The translations under genes and the position numbers were made by a program. Below are positions 27,291 to 35,550 of a stretch of 64,000 bases of DNA, piece after piece. This stretch comes from Candidatus Mediterraneibacter guildfordensis (GTDB lineage: Bacteria; Bacillota; Clostridia; Lachnospirales; Lachnospiraceae). Within the stretch, counting starts at the first letter, position 1, and the number at the start of each line of letters is the position of its first letter. The stretch lies in the NCBI GenBank assembly GCA_019112735.1, contig DXIS01000040.1, forward strand, positions 1 through 64,000, given 5' to 3'. The notes below the pieces were generated by a model. The model ran no database searches, had not been told where the DNA came from, and saw only the letters and a list, made by a program, of their open reading frames with translations.

Positions 27291-28109
27291 TTACTCACAC
27301 CTCTCTTCCGCTGTCTTCACGTATTCCCCTGTGATATCAAAGGCATGGTTCATCGGCCCGCTTCCCTTTCCAAGATCGAGCATGGCGCCCAGTGCGCCGG
27401 AGATATATGCTTTCGCACGCTCTACGGAAGCATCCATGTCAAATCCTTTCGCCAGGTTGGAAGCGATGGCGCTGGACAGGGTGCATCCGGTCCCGTGGGT
27501 GTTTGGGTTGTCGATCCGCTTCCCGTAGAACCAGCGGTACGATCCGTCCCTGTACAGGAGGTCATTTGCATCATTTAACTGATGTCCGCCTTTTAAAAGC
27601 ACGGCGCAGTGAAAGTTCTCACTGATCCTTTCCGCCGCTCTGATCATATCCTCTTCCGTCTTCACCGCCATCCCTGAGAGCACTTCCGCCTCCGGGATAT
27701 TCGGCGTCAGGACCGTTGCCATGGGAAGAAGGCGTTCCTTCAGCGTATCGATGGCATCATCACTTATAAGCTTCGCCCCGCTGGTCGCCACCATGACCGG
27801 ATCCACGACGATATTTTCCGCGTGATACTCTGTGAGCTTCTCCGCGATCGCCGTGATCAGATCCGATGATGAGACCATCCCGATCTTCACCGCGTCCGGA
27901 CGGATATCCGTAAAAATACTGTCAATCTGCTGCTTGAGAAATTCAGGAGATACCTCCATGATCCCTGTCACGCCGGTCGTATTCTGTGCAGTCAGTGCCG
28001 TGACCGCGCTCATGGCGAAAACGCCATTTGCGGTCATTGTCTTGATATCTGCCTGAATCCCGGCGCCTCCGCTGGAATCGCTTCCCGCGATCGTTAATGC
28101 TGTTCTCAT
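27291..28109 (-). CDS. thiD: Hydroxymethylpyrimidine/phosphomethylpyrimidine kinase
   Basis: 272-residue ribokinase-fold enzyme that phosphorylates HMP twice to HMP-PP for thiamine synthesis. It starts MRTALTIAGSDSSGGAGIQAD, the family hallmark, and has LDDPVM-like VVDPVMVATSGAKL and the anion-hole motif NTHGTGCTLSSA near the C terminus. The start at 28109 gives nine bases from AGAGAGG. It lies between the HAD phosphatase gene and cytX in the riboswitch-led operon. Confidence 0.95.
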   Translation of the reverse strand: MRTALTIAGSDSSGGAGIQADIKTMTANGVFAMSAVTALTAQNTTGVTGIMEVSPEFLKQQIDSIFTDIRPDAVKIGMVSSSDLITAIAEKLTEYHAENIVVDPVMVATSGAKLISDDAIDTLKERLLPMATVLTPNIPEAEVLSGMAVKTEEDMIRAAERISENFHCAVLLKGGHQLNDANDLLYRDGSYRWFYGKRIDNPNTHGTGCTLSSAIASNLAKGFDMDASVERAKAYISGALGAMLDLGKGSGPMNHAFDITGEYVKTAEERCE

Positions 28110-28203
28110 TTTCCTCATCCTCTCTTATGTATTATTTCAGCATTAATTTTATATAGCGGCAGAAAGTGGTGCCCCCGGCCTGCCGCTGAAAAGTGTCCAC
28201 GGT

Positions 28204-28863
28204 TTACGCGGACGCTCTTTCCCAGAATAATTCAAAACTTTTAAACTCCGGCAGATAAATATCCGCCGTGTCCCGGATCTGTGCGAGGTCCCGGCCGCTC
28301 GCCCGGTCATACACCCCCGCCGTCCTGAATCCGGCCTTCTTCGCGGTCCGGATGGCATGGAGCGCATCCTCGAACACCCACGTGTCGGACGGATCCGCAT
28401 CCAGCTGCAGGGCCGCCGCATAATAGATGTCCGGATGGCTCTTGCTGCTGCCAATCTCCGAACAGGTAAACACCGCACGGAAATACGAAAGGACTTTCAG
28501 CCGCTTCAGCGCCGCCTCCGCATTTGCCCGGTCTCCCGACGTGGCGATCGCCATCGGGATCTTCCGGTCCCGGAATTCCTCCAGATATCTGCGCACGCCT
28601 TCTTTGAGCGGGACTTTCCGCCCGTAGAAATCCTGCACCTCCCGGTTCAGGCCTGCAATGATCTCCCCGGGCGTCTGCTTCAGGCCATAGTTCTCGATCA
28701 GGTAATCCGCGCCTTCCTCCAGGCTCATGGCAAAAAGCGTTTCACCTAGCCCCTTTTCCGCCTCGATCCCGAGCCGCTCCAGATAGATTTCTCCAAGATT
28801 TTCCCAGACGGGCATAGAATTCAACAGCACGCCGTCCACATCAAATATCACTCCCCGGATCAT
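28204..28863 (-). CDS. HAD family phosphatase in the thiamine operon
   Basis: 219-residue HAD hydrolase of the beta-phosphoglucomutase/phosphatase subgroup. Motif I is FDVDGVLLNS (nucleophile Asp), motif II ATSGDRAN, and motif III/IV KSHPDIYYAAA then VFEDALHAI. AGGAGGTG precedes the ATG at 28863. Its place between thiE and thiD suggests a thiamine phosphate phosphatase, since organisms that use thiamine pyrophosphokinase must first dephosphorylate thiamine monophosphate. That role is inference; a housekeeping sugar-phosphate phosphatase is possible. Confidence 0.85.
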   Translation of the reverse strand: MIRGVIFDVDGVLLNSMPVWENLGEIYLERLGIEAEKGLGETLFAMSLEEGADYLIENYGLKQTPGEIIAGLNREVQDFYGRKVPLKEGVRRYLEEFRDRKIPMAIATSGDRANAEAALKRLKVLSYFRAVFTCSEIGSSKSHPDIYYAAALQLDADPSDTWVFEDALHAIRTAKKAGFRTAGVYDRASGRDLAQIRDTADIYLPEFKSFELFWERASA

Positions 28864-28895
28864 CCCGCACCTCCTGTCTGTATGCTCCGAACCGT

Positions 28896-29552
28896 TCACT
28901 TTACCGCTGCTTCTGTCCGCTCTTTCAATACCTGCGCGGCCCCCTCGATATCTGTCTGCGCGAATATGGCGCTGATCACTGCGATGCCGCAGATCCCGGT
29001 CCCCGACAGTTCCGACACGTTATCCTTCGTGATCCCGCCGATGGCGATGACCGGGATGTCCACCGCTTCCGTGATCGCCCGCACCGTCTCATGGCTTACT
29101 TCCACTGCGTCCGCCTTGGAGCCGGTCGGGAATACCGCGCCCACGCCCAGATAGTCCGCGCCGCGCTCCTGCGCCCTTACAGCCTGTTCCACCGTCTGGG
29201 CGGACACGCCGATGATCCTGTCCGGCCCCAGCTTCTCCCGCACATCGCCGGCCTCCATATCGCTCTGGCCCACATGGACGCCGTCCGCGCCGATCTGCGC
29301 GGCGATCTCCACATTGTCATTGATCACAAAGGGCACATGATACTGTTCGCAAAGCTTCTGGATCTCCTTTGCTTCCTCCAGGAAAGCCTGCTCATCCAGA
29401 GCCTTCTCCCTGAGCTGTACAAAGGTCACGCCGCCTTTCAGCGCTTTCTCCACCTGCGCATACAGAGTTTCCCCGTTCAGCCAGCTCCGGTCCGTCACCG
29501 CATAGAGGAGCAGATCCTCTTTTCTGCAGTTTGTATGTCTATCTGATCTCAT
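28896..29552 (-). CDS. thiE: Thiamine phosphate synthase
   Basis: 218-residue TIM-barrel enzyme coupling HMP-PP with HET-P to give thiamine monophosphate. Family motifs: LLLYAVTDRSWL, VTFVQLREK (near 42), FVINDNVEIA, GADGVHVGQSD and the phosphate-binding GVGAVFPTGSK, ending IPVIAIGGI. It overlaps the end of thiM by 14 bp, with its ribosome site AAAGGGG inside thiM. Length is normal. Confidence 0.96.
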   Translation of the reverse strand: MRSDRHTNCRKEDLLLYAVTDRSWLNGETLYAQVEKALKGGVTFVQLREKALDEQAFLEEAKEIQKLCEQYHVPFVINDNVEIAAQIGADGVHVGQSDMEAGDVREKLGPDRIIGVSAQTVEQAVRAQERGADYLGVGAVFPTGSKADAVEVSHETVRAITEAVDIPVIAIGGITKDNVSELSGTGICGIAVISAIFAQTDIEGAAQVLKERTEAAVK

Positions 29553-30357
29553 ACTTTGCCCCTTTCTCCAGCTCTTCGCCGGTCATATTGTAAATGGCGT
29601 CAATGATCCGGTTCCGGTAGGTCGCGTTGCCGTCCCCCTCCTGCATCCGGCTCCATCCGGTCTCACCGGCCAGACCCATGGCGCAGACTGCTGCCGCCGC
29701 CGCATCCGCGATGTGTTCCGGGTTCGCCGTAATGTACGCCGTCATCATGCCGGAGAGCTGACAGCCTGTACCGGTGATCCGCCCCATCTCCGGACGGCCG
29801 TTCCGGATCACATAGCAGATCCGTCCGTCAGACACCAGATCGATGGCTCCGGTTACGGCAATGACCGTTCCGGTCTCTTTTGCAAAATGTTTAACAAATG
29901 CAACGGCCTGATCCAGCGTCTCCTCCGTCACAGCATCGGCCGCATCCGCGTCCACGCCTTTCGTAGTGCCGCTCCCTTTTGCCAGCGTCTTGATCTCGGA
30001 AATATTTCCGCGGATCACGCTCAGCTTCAGTTCCCGCATGAGCCCCAGCGCCGTATCCGTGCGAAGTGCGCTGGCCCCGGCGCCCACCGGATCCAGCAGC
30101 ACCGGATGCCCCAGTTCATTGGCCTTCCTTCCCGCGCGGAACATGGCTTCGATGCTCAGCTTGTGCAGGGTGCCGATATTGATGTTCAGGCCGCCGCAGA
30201 CTGAAGTGATATCCTCCACATCCTCCGCCTCATCGGACATGATCGGACTGCCGCCGCAGGCCAGCAGGATATTTGCCACATCATTTACCGTTACATAATT
30301 CGTGATATTGTGTACCAGAGGCGCCTTCGCCCGGACATTTTCCAGATATTCTCTCAT
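29539..30357 (-). CDS. thiM: Hydroxyethylthiazole kinase
   Basis: 272-residue ribokinase-fold enzyme salvaging the thiazole moiety (HET). It begins REYLENVRAKAPLVHNITNY and contains LLACGGSPIMSDE, VLLDPVGAGAS and the active-site GRITGTGCQLSGM. The ATG at 30357 is used because GAAGGA lies about eight bases upstream; the longer frame begins inside that site. It is the first gene after the TPP riboswitch and its terminator, so the whole thiM-thiE-HAD-thiD-cytX unit is repressed by thiamine pyrophosphate. Confidence 0.95.
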   Translation of the reverse strand: MREYLENVRAKAPLVHNITNYVTVNDVANILLACGGSPIMSDEAEDVEDITSVCGGLNINIGTLHKLSIEAMFRAGRKANELGHPVLLDPVGAGASALRTDTALGLMRELKLSVIRGNISEIKTLAKGSGTTKGVDADAADAVTEETLDQAVAFVKHFAKETGTVIAVTGAIDLVSDGRICYVIRNGRPEMGRITGTGCQLSGMMTAYITANPEHIADAAAAAVCAMGLAGETGWSRMQEGDGNATYRNRIIDAIYNMTGEELEKGAKYEIR

Positions 30358-30409
30358 GATTTTTCCTTCTTCCATGTAGTGTATTTACCCGCAGGGTTTC
30401 ATGCATAAG

Positions 30410-30448
30410 AAAAGCGGGGACCCGTTTCCACCAGGGTACGCCCGCTTC
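30410..30448 (-). terminator. Expression-platform terminator of the TPP riboswitch
   Basis: On the minus strand AAGCGGG and ACCC pair with GGGT and CCCGCTT around a 10-nt loop, followed by TTCTT. It lies between the TPP aptamer and thiM, as expected for ligand-induced transcription termination. Confidence 0.8.
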
Positions 30449-30464
30449 ATGTAGTATCTGTATC

Positions 30465-30551
30465 ATCCCTACGTTGGCATTACCCAAATCAGGTCGCGGG
30501 TCGAAGCGATTCATCTTCCTCTCAGCCTGCTTGATACGCAAGCTCCCCGTT
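30465..30551 (-). promoter_or_regulatory. TPP riboswitch (THI element)
   Basis: Minus-strand sequence has the THI-box order: ACGGGGAGC, a GCTTG/CAAGC hairpin, GGCTGAGAGG with the pyrimidine-sensing CTGAGA, an optional GAAG/CTTC stem, GACCC, then ACCTGATTTGGGTAATGCC and CGTAGGGA. All conserved blocks are present. It lies between thiW and thiM and controls the salvage operon downstream. Confidence 0.95.
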
Positions 30552-30592
30552 TTTTCCTTATGTATGTCAGACAATCGTCAATTAATATTGAG

Positions 30593-31123
30593 TCATTGTT
30601 TTACTGCATGTGACTCTGCATCCAGATTTCCCAGATAAATATCAAACACTTTCATCCTCTTCATCGCTGTTACCAGTATGGCCGCAATGACCGTACCGCC
30701 GCAGCTGGATACGAAGAATGGAATGACAAAGCCGAATACTGCGCTCTCGCTCCCCATGATCAGCGTTGCAACCGGATAGCTCAGAAGCCCTCCGATCACA
30801 GATGTCCCGAACAGCTCGCCCGCATAGGCAAAGGGAAGATGCTTCCCGTACTTATACAGCATGCCGCACAGAAACGCCCCGCACATGGAACCCGGAAATG
30901 CAAGCAGTGTGCCGGTCCCCATCAGATTTCTCAGAAGACTGGTGACAAACGCCATGCCCACCGCATAGCCTGGTCCTAAGAACACTCCGCCAAGGATATT
31001 GATGAAGTGCTGGACCGGAGCGCATTTCGATGCCCCGATCGGGACCGACAGCGGCGAACATACAATGCCGACAGCCACCAGGATCCCCGCAAGGGCAAGT
31101 TTTCTCACATTGACTTTCTTCAT
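30593..31123 (-). CDS. thiW: Thiazole-precursor ECF substrate-binding component ThiW
   Basis: 176-residue membrane protein with about five hydrophobic segments, starting MKKVNVRKLALAGILVAVGI. The region CSPLSVPIGASKCAPVQHFI matches the ThiW family, the proposed S-component for hydroxyethylthiazole uptake. No ECF energizing (A, A', T) genes lie in the window, so it must share a module encoded elsewhere. It lies upstream of the TPP aptamer, outside that switch's direct control, and has its own promoter and a structured 160-nt leader. Confidence 0.88.
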   Translation of the reverse strand: MKKVNVRKLALAGILVAVGIVCSPLSVPIGASKCAPVQHFINILGGVFLGPGYAVGMAFVTSLLRNLMGTGTLLAFPGSMCGAFLCGMLYKYGKHLPFAYAGELFGTSVIGGLLSYPVATLIMGSESAVFGFVIPFFVSSCGGTVIAAILVTAMKRMKVFDIYLGNLDAESHAVKQ

Positions 31124-31285
31124 GTTTGAACCTCCTGTACCAAAAGGCGGTCGATGCTCGCTGGCATCCTCTCACTCCGGAACACGGATTCCCTCGCATG
31201 ATGTTTTTGTATGGTGTACAGTGAAAACCCGGGACGGCGCTCCCCGCCCGGTAAAACCAGTAACATGTGCATATTCGATTGTCCG
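31124..31285 (-). promoter_or_regulatory. Structured leader of thiW, unassigned
   Basis: From the predicted start the transcript runs about 160 nt before thiW. It holds a GC-rich hairpin (ACCGGGCGG ... CCGTCCCGGGTTTT), then GGAA-tccgtg-TTCC, then GAGTGAGAGG with a GATGC-cagcga-GCATC hairpin and CGACC. The last part resembles the 5' half of the THI box in the thiM switch (hairpin, CTGAGAGG-like, hairpin, GACCC), but the second half (CTGAT...GGTAATGCC) is absent. It may be a degenerate or distinct thiamine-related regulator. Confidence 0.4.
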
Positions 31286-31291
31286 AGGTTA

Positions 31292-31320
31292 ATGTTACCA
31301 CGTCCCGGCGATAAATGCAA
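31292..31320 (-). promoter_or_regulatory. Promoter of thiW
   Basis: On the minus strand TTGCAT (31315-31320), a 17-bp spacer and TAACAT (31292-31297). The start point would be near 31285. Confidence 0.6.
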
Positions 31321-31358
31321 TAAAATTGGCAATACCTGCGATCACCGCCGTGTTTACA

Positions 31359-31871
31359 TTACCATGTTTTCACGACAAATCCCATCAGGCATCCCACTGT
31401 ACCAATAATCCCGCATATAACAATAATAAGTGACATTACATCTTTTGTCGTCCGATATCTGAAATAATAAACAGCCGTACTGTATACAACAATAAGGGAC
31501 AAAATCCCGGCGCTTTCGATATGTTTTATCAAACAGTAGATAAGAAGCAATATAGCTAATGGATAAAACCCGATATATCCGTATCTAAAACTTTTCAGGC
31601 GATTCAACTCGGCAAGACTGATCAGATTTTCCCCGCTTTTTTTTCTATATGTATCCTCTGAAATAATCGCGCCGTTCAGCAGATCATTCACATCAATTTT
31701 CAGTACATGACTAAGAGGCTGCAGCAAAGACAGATCCGGCATAGAGCGCCCGGTTTCCCATTTCGATACCGCACGGTCTGTAATTCCCAGTTTCTCTGCC
31801 AGTTCTTTCTGTGTCATATCCAGTTCTTTTCTCCGCCGGGCTATAAATGCTCCAATCTTCTTCTGATCCAT
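31359..31871 (-). CDS. XRE-type HTH regulator with membrane tail
   Basis: 170 residues. The N-terminal HTH is canonical: RKELDMTQKELAEKLGITDR then AVSKWETGRSMPDLS. After a short linker the C-terminal half is hydrophobic with three to four membrane segments, a layout seen in small clostridial membrane-bound regulators. GGAGGTG precedes the ATG at 31871; the longer frame is not needed. It is divergent from the ybaK-like gene. What it senses is unknown. Confidence 0.82.
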   Translation of the reverse strand: MDQKKIGAFIARRRKELDMTQKELAEKLGITDRAVSKWETGRSMPDLSLLQPLSHVLKIDVNDLLNGAIISEDTYRKKSGENLISLAELNRLKSFRYGYIGFYPLAILLLIYCLIKHIESAGILSLIVVYSTAVYYFRYRTTKDVMSLIIVICGIIGTVGCLMGFVVKTW

Positions 31872-32092
31872 CTGACGCACCTCCTGTATACTAAAAGCTG
31901 TTTTTAATACTAAAATAAGAGACAGGTTTTCGTTTCCTGCCTCTATTATACGTCCTGATTCTGTAATTGTAACCATACCGTCAGTTGAGTCCGCTGTCAA
32001 GATGAATACATTTTAGCACATGAATTTTATAATGTAAATCACCCCTGATACCTGCTATAATTGAATAAAACAGTGAAAAGGAAGTAATCAAC

Positions 32093-32560
32093 ATGTCAGT
32101 AGAAATTGTAAGAAACTATTTTAAGGAACACAACATCAACAAAGAGATCCTGGAATTCCCGGTCTCCAGCGCCACTGTCGAACTGGCGGCCGAGGCTGTG
32201 GGAACTGAGCCGGCGCGGATCGCCAAAACGCTTTCCTTTTACACAAAGGAAAAGGATGCCGCCATCCTGATCGTCACCGCCGGGGATATGAAGATTGACA
32301 ATAGTAAATTCAAACAGTTCTTCGGAATGAAAGCAAAGATGCTTGCCGCGGAAGATGTGGAACGTCTGACCGGCCACGCCATCGGCGGCGTATGTCCTTT
32401 CGGCAACCCGGACAGTGTAAAGGTATATCTGGATACCTCCATGAAGCGGTTCGAGACCGTCTTTCCGGCAGCCGGAAGCGGGAACTCCGCCGTGGAAATG
32501 ACCTGTGATGAACTGGAGCAGGCGTCTGGAGCGCTCGAATGGATCGACGTATGTAAATAA
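32093..32560 (+). CDS. YbaK/EbsC family aminoacyl-tRNA deacylase
   Basis: 155-residue YbaK/ProX-fold protein. The core reads RIAKTLSFYTKEKDAAILIV with the conserved lysine that helps bind the aminoacyl-tRNA end, then GMKAKMLAAEDVERLTGHAI and GGVCPFGNP. Such proteins hydrolyse mischarged tRNAs (for example Cys- or Ala-tRNA-Pro) in the cytosol. It is transcribed alone and ends at a strong terminator shared with the convergent suf genes. Confidence 0.9.
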   Translation: MSVEIVRNYFKEHNINKEILEFPVSSATVELAAEAVGTEPARIAKTLSFYTKEKDAAILIVTAGDMKIDNSKFKQFFGMKAKMLAAEDVERLTGHAIGGVCPFGNPDSVKVYLDTSMKRFETVFPAAGSGNSAVEMTCDELEQASGALEWIDVCK

Positions 32561-32563
32561 AAC

Positions 32564-32604
32564 AAAGGTGCCGCTGCTGTGATCGGTTCACAGGCGGCAC
32601 CTTT
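32564..32604. terminator. Bidirectional terminator
   Basis: Perfect 11-bp stem AAAGGTGCCGC (32564-32574) with GCGGCACCTTT (32594-32604), with T-rich sequence on the plus side and AAA/TTT symmetry on the minus side. It serves ybaK on the plus strand and probably the suf pair on the minus strand. Confidence 0.85.
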
Positions 32605-32620
32605 TGATTCTGGATATATT

Positions 32621-33619
32621 TTATTTCAGAAAGCTCTCAATGATCACCGACTCGGCTTCTTCCTCATTCATGCCGAATGTCCGGAGCTTCACCAGCTGCT
32701 CGTCATTGATCCTGCCGATCGCCGCTTCATGGATGATCTGGGCATCCACATGTTTTGCGTCGATCTCCGGAATGGAGCTGATCTCCGCCTCATCCATGAT
32801 AATGGAATCGCACTGTACATGGGCATGGCACCGGTTGCTGCCGATTGCCCTCGGATGGAATACCTGGCGGGACCGTCCTTTTCCGACAGAGCGGGACACG
32901 ATCCTTGCAGAACTGTCCGCACCGTTCAGTTCCACATCCATATTTGAGACGGCGGTCTGCCCGTCGTCAGTCATAAGCTTCTCTGTCACAAAAAGCTTCG
33001 CATTATCCGCAAGTTCGATATAGTTCTCGCGCTCCGTGGAATCTACGCCCCTGATCTGGGTCGTCTCCAGCGTAAACACAGAATCCTCGCCGACGAAGAT
33101 CTTTGTCACCGGATTGAGCACTTTCTGTCCGGTCCCATTACCCTCTGCGTAATGGTTTTCCACATATTTGACATTGCATCCTTTTCCCACATGGAAGGTA
33201 TGGATTCCGTCGTGGCGAGTCTCGGAGCAGCCCTCCCCGTGGATGCCGCATCCGGCGATGATCGTCACGTCCGCGCCGTCTTCAATATAGAAGTCATTAT
33301 AGACCACATCAACGCCTTCCTGGCTCATGACCACCGGAATGTGCACCTGCTCGTCTTTCGCCTCGCCGCTGATATGGATATCGATCCCCGGCTTGTCTTC
33401 TTTAGTTACGATCCGGATATGGCGGCTGTCCCCGTGGCACACGGCCATGCCATTCAGGCGCAGGTTGTAGGCGCCCTCCTGGTTGAACCCGTAGGAGTCG
33501 ATCACATTCAGCACTGCCTCTGTGATCTTGTCAAGGTCCACTTTCCCCTGACCTTTCTTCGCCGCTTCCTGCGCGATCTGCTCCACTGCTTTTTCCGCAA
33601 GCGTCTGCTTATTCTCCAT
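32621..33619 (-). CDS. SufB/SufD-type Fe-S scaffold protein
   Basis: 332 residues of the SufBD beta-helix family, shorter than classic SufB (about 470) or SufD (about 420). Typical C-terminal features are present: SVGKGRSRQVFHPRAIGSN, EISSIPEIDAKHVDAQIIHE and GRINDEQLVKLRTFGMNEEE. It overlaps the end of sufC by 11 bp. With SufC alone and no sufA/S/U/E nearby, it looks like the two-component minimal SUF (SMS) type. The start at 33619 follows GGAGGTG. Confidence 0.88.
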   Translation of the reverse strand: MENKQTLAEKAVEQIAQEAAKKGQGKVDLDKITEAVLNVIDSYGFNQEGAYNLRLNGMAVCHGDSRHIRIVTKEDKPGIDIHISGEAKDEQVHIPVVMSQEGVDVVYNDFYIEDGADVTIIAGCGIHGEGCSETRHDGIHTFHVGKGCNVKYVENHYAEGNGTGQKVLNPVTKIFVGEDSVFTLETTQIRGVDSTERENYIELADNAKLFVTEKLMTDDGQTAVSNMDVELNGADSSARIVSRSVGKGRSRQVFHPRAIGSNRCHAHVQCDSIIMDEAEISSIPEIDAKHVDAQIIHEAAIGRINDEQLVKLRTFGMNEEEAESVIIESFLK

Positions 33620-34355
33620 AGAGCTCACCTCCCTTTTGTCTCCTGCACTCGCAGGAATCCAGTTCCTGGTTGAAAAGCGTCGGCATGATCTCTTTTGCCT
33701 CCCCGACAGACTGGACTTTGCCGTCGGAAATAACCATGATCCGGTCCGCCATCTGGATGATCCGCTCCTGATGGGAGATCAGGATCAGACTTTCTTTCTT
33801 CTCTTTATGGATCTGCTCAAAACGTTTGATCAGCATGGAGAAGCTCCAGAGGTCGATCCCCGCCTCCGGCTCATCGAAAATGCAGATCCGGTGCTGCTTT
33901 GCAAGAACGGTCGCGATCTCGATCCGCTTCATCTCGCCGCCGGAGAGCGTCGCATCCGCCTCACGGTCAATATATTCCATGGCGCACAGTCCCACACTGC
34001 TCAGGAGATTGCAGCACGTCTTCTCATCCAGCGCCTCGCCCGCCGCCAGCGAGAGGAGTCTGCGCACAGTCATTCCCTTGAACCGGGGCGGCTGCTGGAA
34101 CGCGAATCCCAGGCCCGCCTTCGCACGCTCGTCGATCGTATAATCCGTAATATCCTGTCCGTCCAGCAGGATCTTCCCGCCAGTCGCCTTATTAATTCCC
34201 ATGAGAAGTTTGGCAAGCGTGGACTTCCCGCCGCCGTTCGGCCCGGTGATCACCAGCATCTCGCCTTCATTTACAGAAAAACTGACGTCCGAAAGGATCT
34301 CGGACTGCTTTCCTTCTTCTACTACATCATATGATAAATGTTCTACCTGCAGCAT
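33609..34355 (-). CDS. sufC: Fe-S assembly ATPase SufC
   Basis: 248-residue ABC-type ATPase of Fe-S cluster assembly. Walker A GPNGGGKSTLAKLL (near 38), signature LSGGEMKRIEIA, Walker B ICIFDEPEAGIDLWSF. It acts in the cytosol with the SufB/D partner encoded just downstream (11-bp overlap). Unlike transport ATPases it has no adjacent permease. Regulation is not visible; a LysR gene lies upstream on the same strand. Confidence 0.94.
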   Translation of the reverse strand: MLQVEHLSYDVVEEGKQSEILSDVSFSVNEGEMLVITGPNGGGKSTLAKLLMGINKATGGKILLDGQDITDYTIDERAKAGLGFAFQQPPRFKGMTVRRLLSLAAGEALDEKTCCNLLSSVGLCAMEYIDREADATLSGGEMKRIEIATVLAKQHRICIFDEPEAGIDLWSFSMLIKRFEQIHKEKKESLILISHQERIIQMADRIMVISDGKVQSVGEAKEIMPTLFNQELDSCECRRQKGGELYGE

Positions 34356-34418
34356 ATCTGTCGTTCACTTCCTTTTATCTCTGTCATCTGCCATACAGCA
34401 TGCCCGGATTTTCCCGGA

Positions 34419-35321
34419 CTATCCGCGTATCTCAACGTCCTCCGCCTGCCCGGAGAACCTGCGGAAGATCTCCCGGTACCGGTCTCCGTAGATGCTGCCC
34501 CGTCTCCAGATAAAATTAAACTCGTGATACACCTGGAAATTGCGGAGCGGGATCTGGATGAGCGTCCCGTCTTTCAGCTCCTCTTGCACGGCAGTTCCAT
34601 ATAAAAATGTAATACCGCATCCTGCTTTTGTCAACTCTTTAATCGCCTGCAGGCTTCCCGCCTCCGCGATCCGGTCAAAGTCGGAAACGCTGAAGTTCTG
34701 CGCGTTCAGGCAGCGCTCCAGCACCTCCCTTGTGCCGGAGCCCTCCTCCCTGAGAAGAAGCCTTTCCCGGAAAAGGTCCTCGATCACTTCCGGCTGTCCG
34801 CGAAACGGATAATCCGGCGCGCAGACCGCGATATACGGCTCATCGGAAAAACGGATGCATTCGTATTCATTTTTCTGAAAGAATCCTTCCACAAGCGCAA
34901 AATCTATGGAACCTTCATCCAGCCTCCGCAGGAGCTCCCGGGTATTCTCCACGACCATGCGGATCCTTGCATCCGGATATTGATCCATATATTTCTTCAG
35001 GATCTTCCCCATCAGCACGTCGCCGATCGTCCGCGTTGCGCCGAAATACAATTCCTCCGAGGACTCCCCCGCGATCATCCGGTTCTGCATGGACTGCTCG
35101 TCATGCATCATCGTAAGCGAAGCATTCCGGAGGATCTCCCCCGCCTCCGTCAGTTTCAGTTTCCGGCCCTCATAGCGGAACAGTTTGGCATGGTAATGCT
35201 CCTCCAGGAAACGGATATGCTGGGATACCGCCGGCTGGGTAATATTCAGTTTTTCCGAAGCTCTGGTAAAATTCATGAACTGGCAGACCGTCAGAAATGT
35301 CTCCATCCTGAAATCAAGCAT
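34419..35321 (-). CDS. LysR family regulator
   Basis: 300 residues. The N-terminal winged HTH reads FLTVCQFMNFTRASEKLNIT then QPAVSQHIRFLEEHY; the rest is a periplasmic-binding-protein-like effector domain (REEGSGTREVLERCL, EAGSLQAIKELTKAGCG). It is divergent from the YeiH-type transporter gene, the usual arrangement for CysB/YeiE-like regulators that control such exporters, so it probably activates 35551-36558. The AT-rich intergenic region (about 35440-35500) could hold its binding site. Confidence 0.92.
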   Translation of the reverse strand: MLDFRMETFLTVCQFMNFTRASEKLNITQPAVSQHIRFLEEHYHAKLFRYEGRKLKLTEAGEILRNASLTMMHDEQSMQNRMIAGESSEELYFGATRTIGDVLMGKILKKYMDQYPDARIRMVVENTRELLRRLDEGSIDFALVEGFFQKNEYECIRFSDEPYIAVCAPDYPFRGQPEVIEDLFRERLLLREEGSGTREVLERCLNAQNFSVSDFDRIAEAGSLQAIKELTKAGCGITFLYGTAVQEELKDGTLIQIPLRNFQVYHEFNFIWRRGSIYGDRYREIFRRFSGQAEDVEIRG

Positions 35322-35550
35322 GACCGTACTCCCCTTTAGTCACAGACGATAATATTAAAAGCATCCGGGCGGAGATCCTGGCGTCCGACCTCCGCCCAAA
35401 CATATTTTAAACTACTCCCTGTCCCATATCATAACATATATTTATGATAAAATAAATATTAATAATTATATTTTATGGTAATTTTATGCTATTATCTGTT
35501 CCGGAAATCATTATCGGCATTTCAATATGAAAACACGGAGGATAAAAACT

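Noticed and set aside
30281-30574. 97-codon frame between thiM and thiW
   Set aside because: It is the translation of the TPP riboswitch and terminator region, not a gene.
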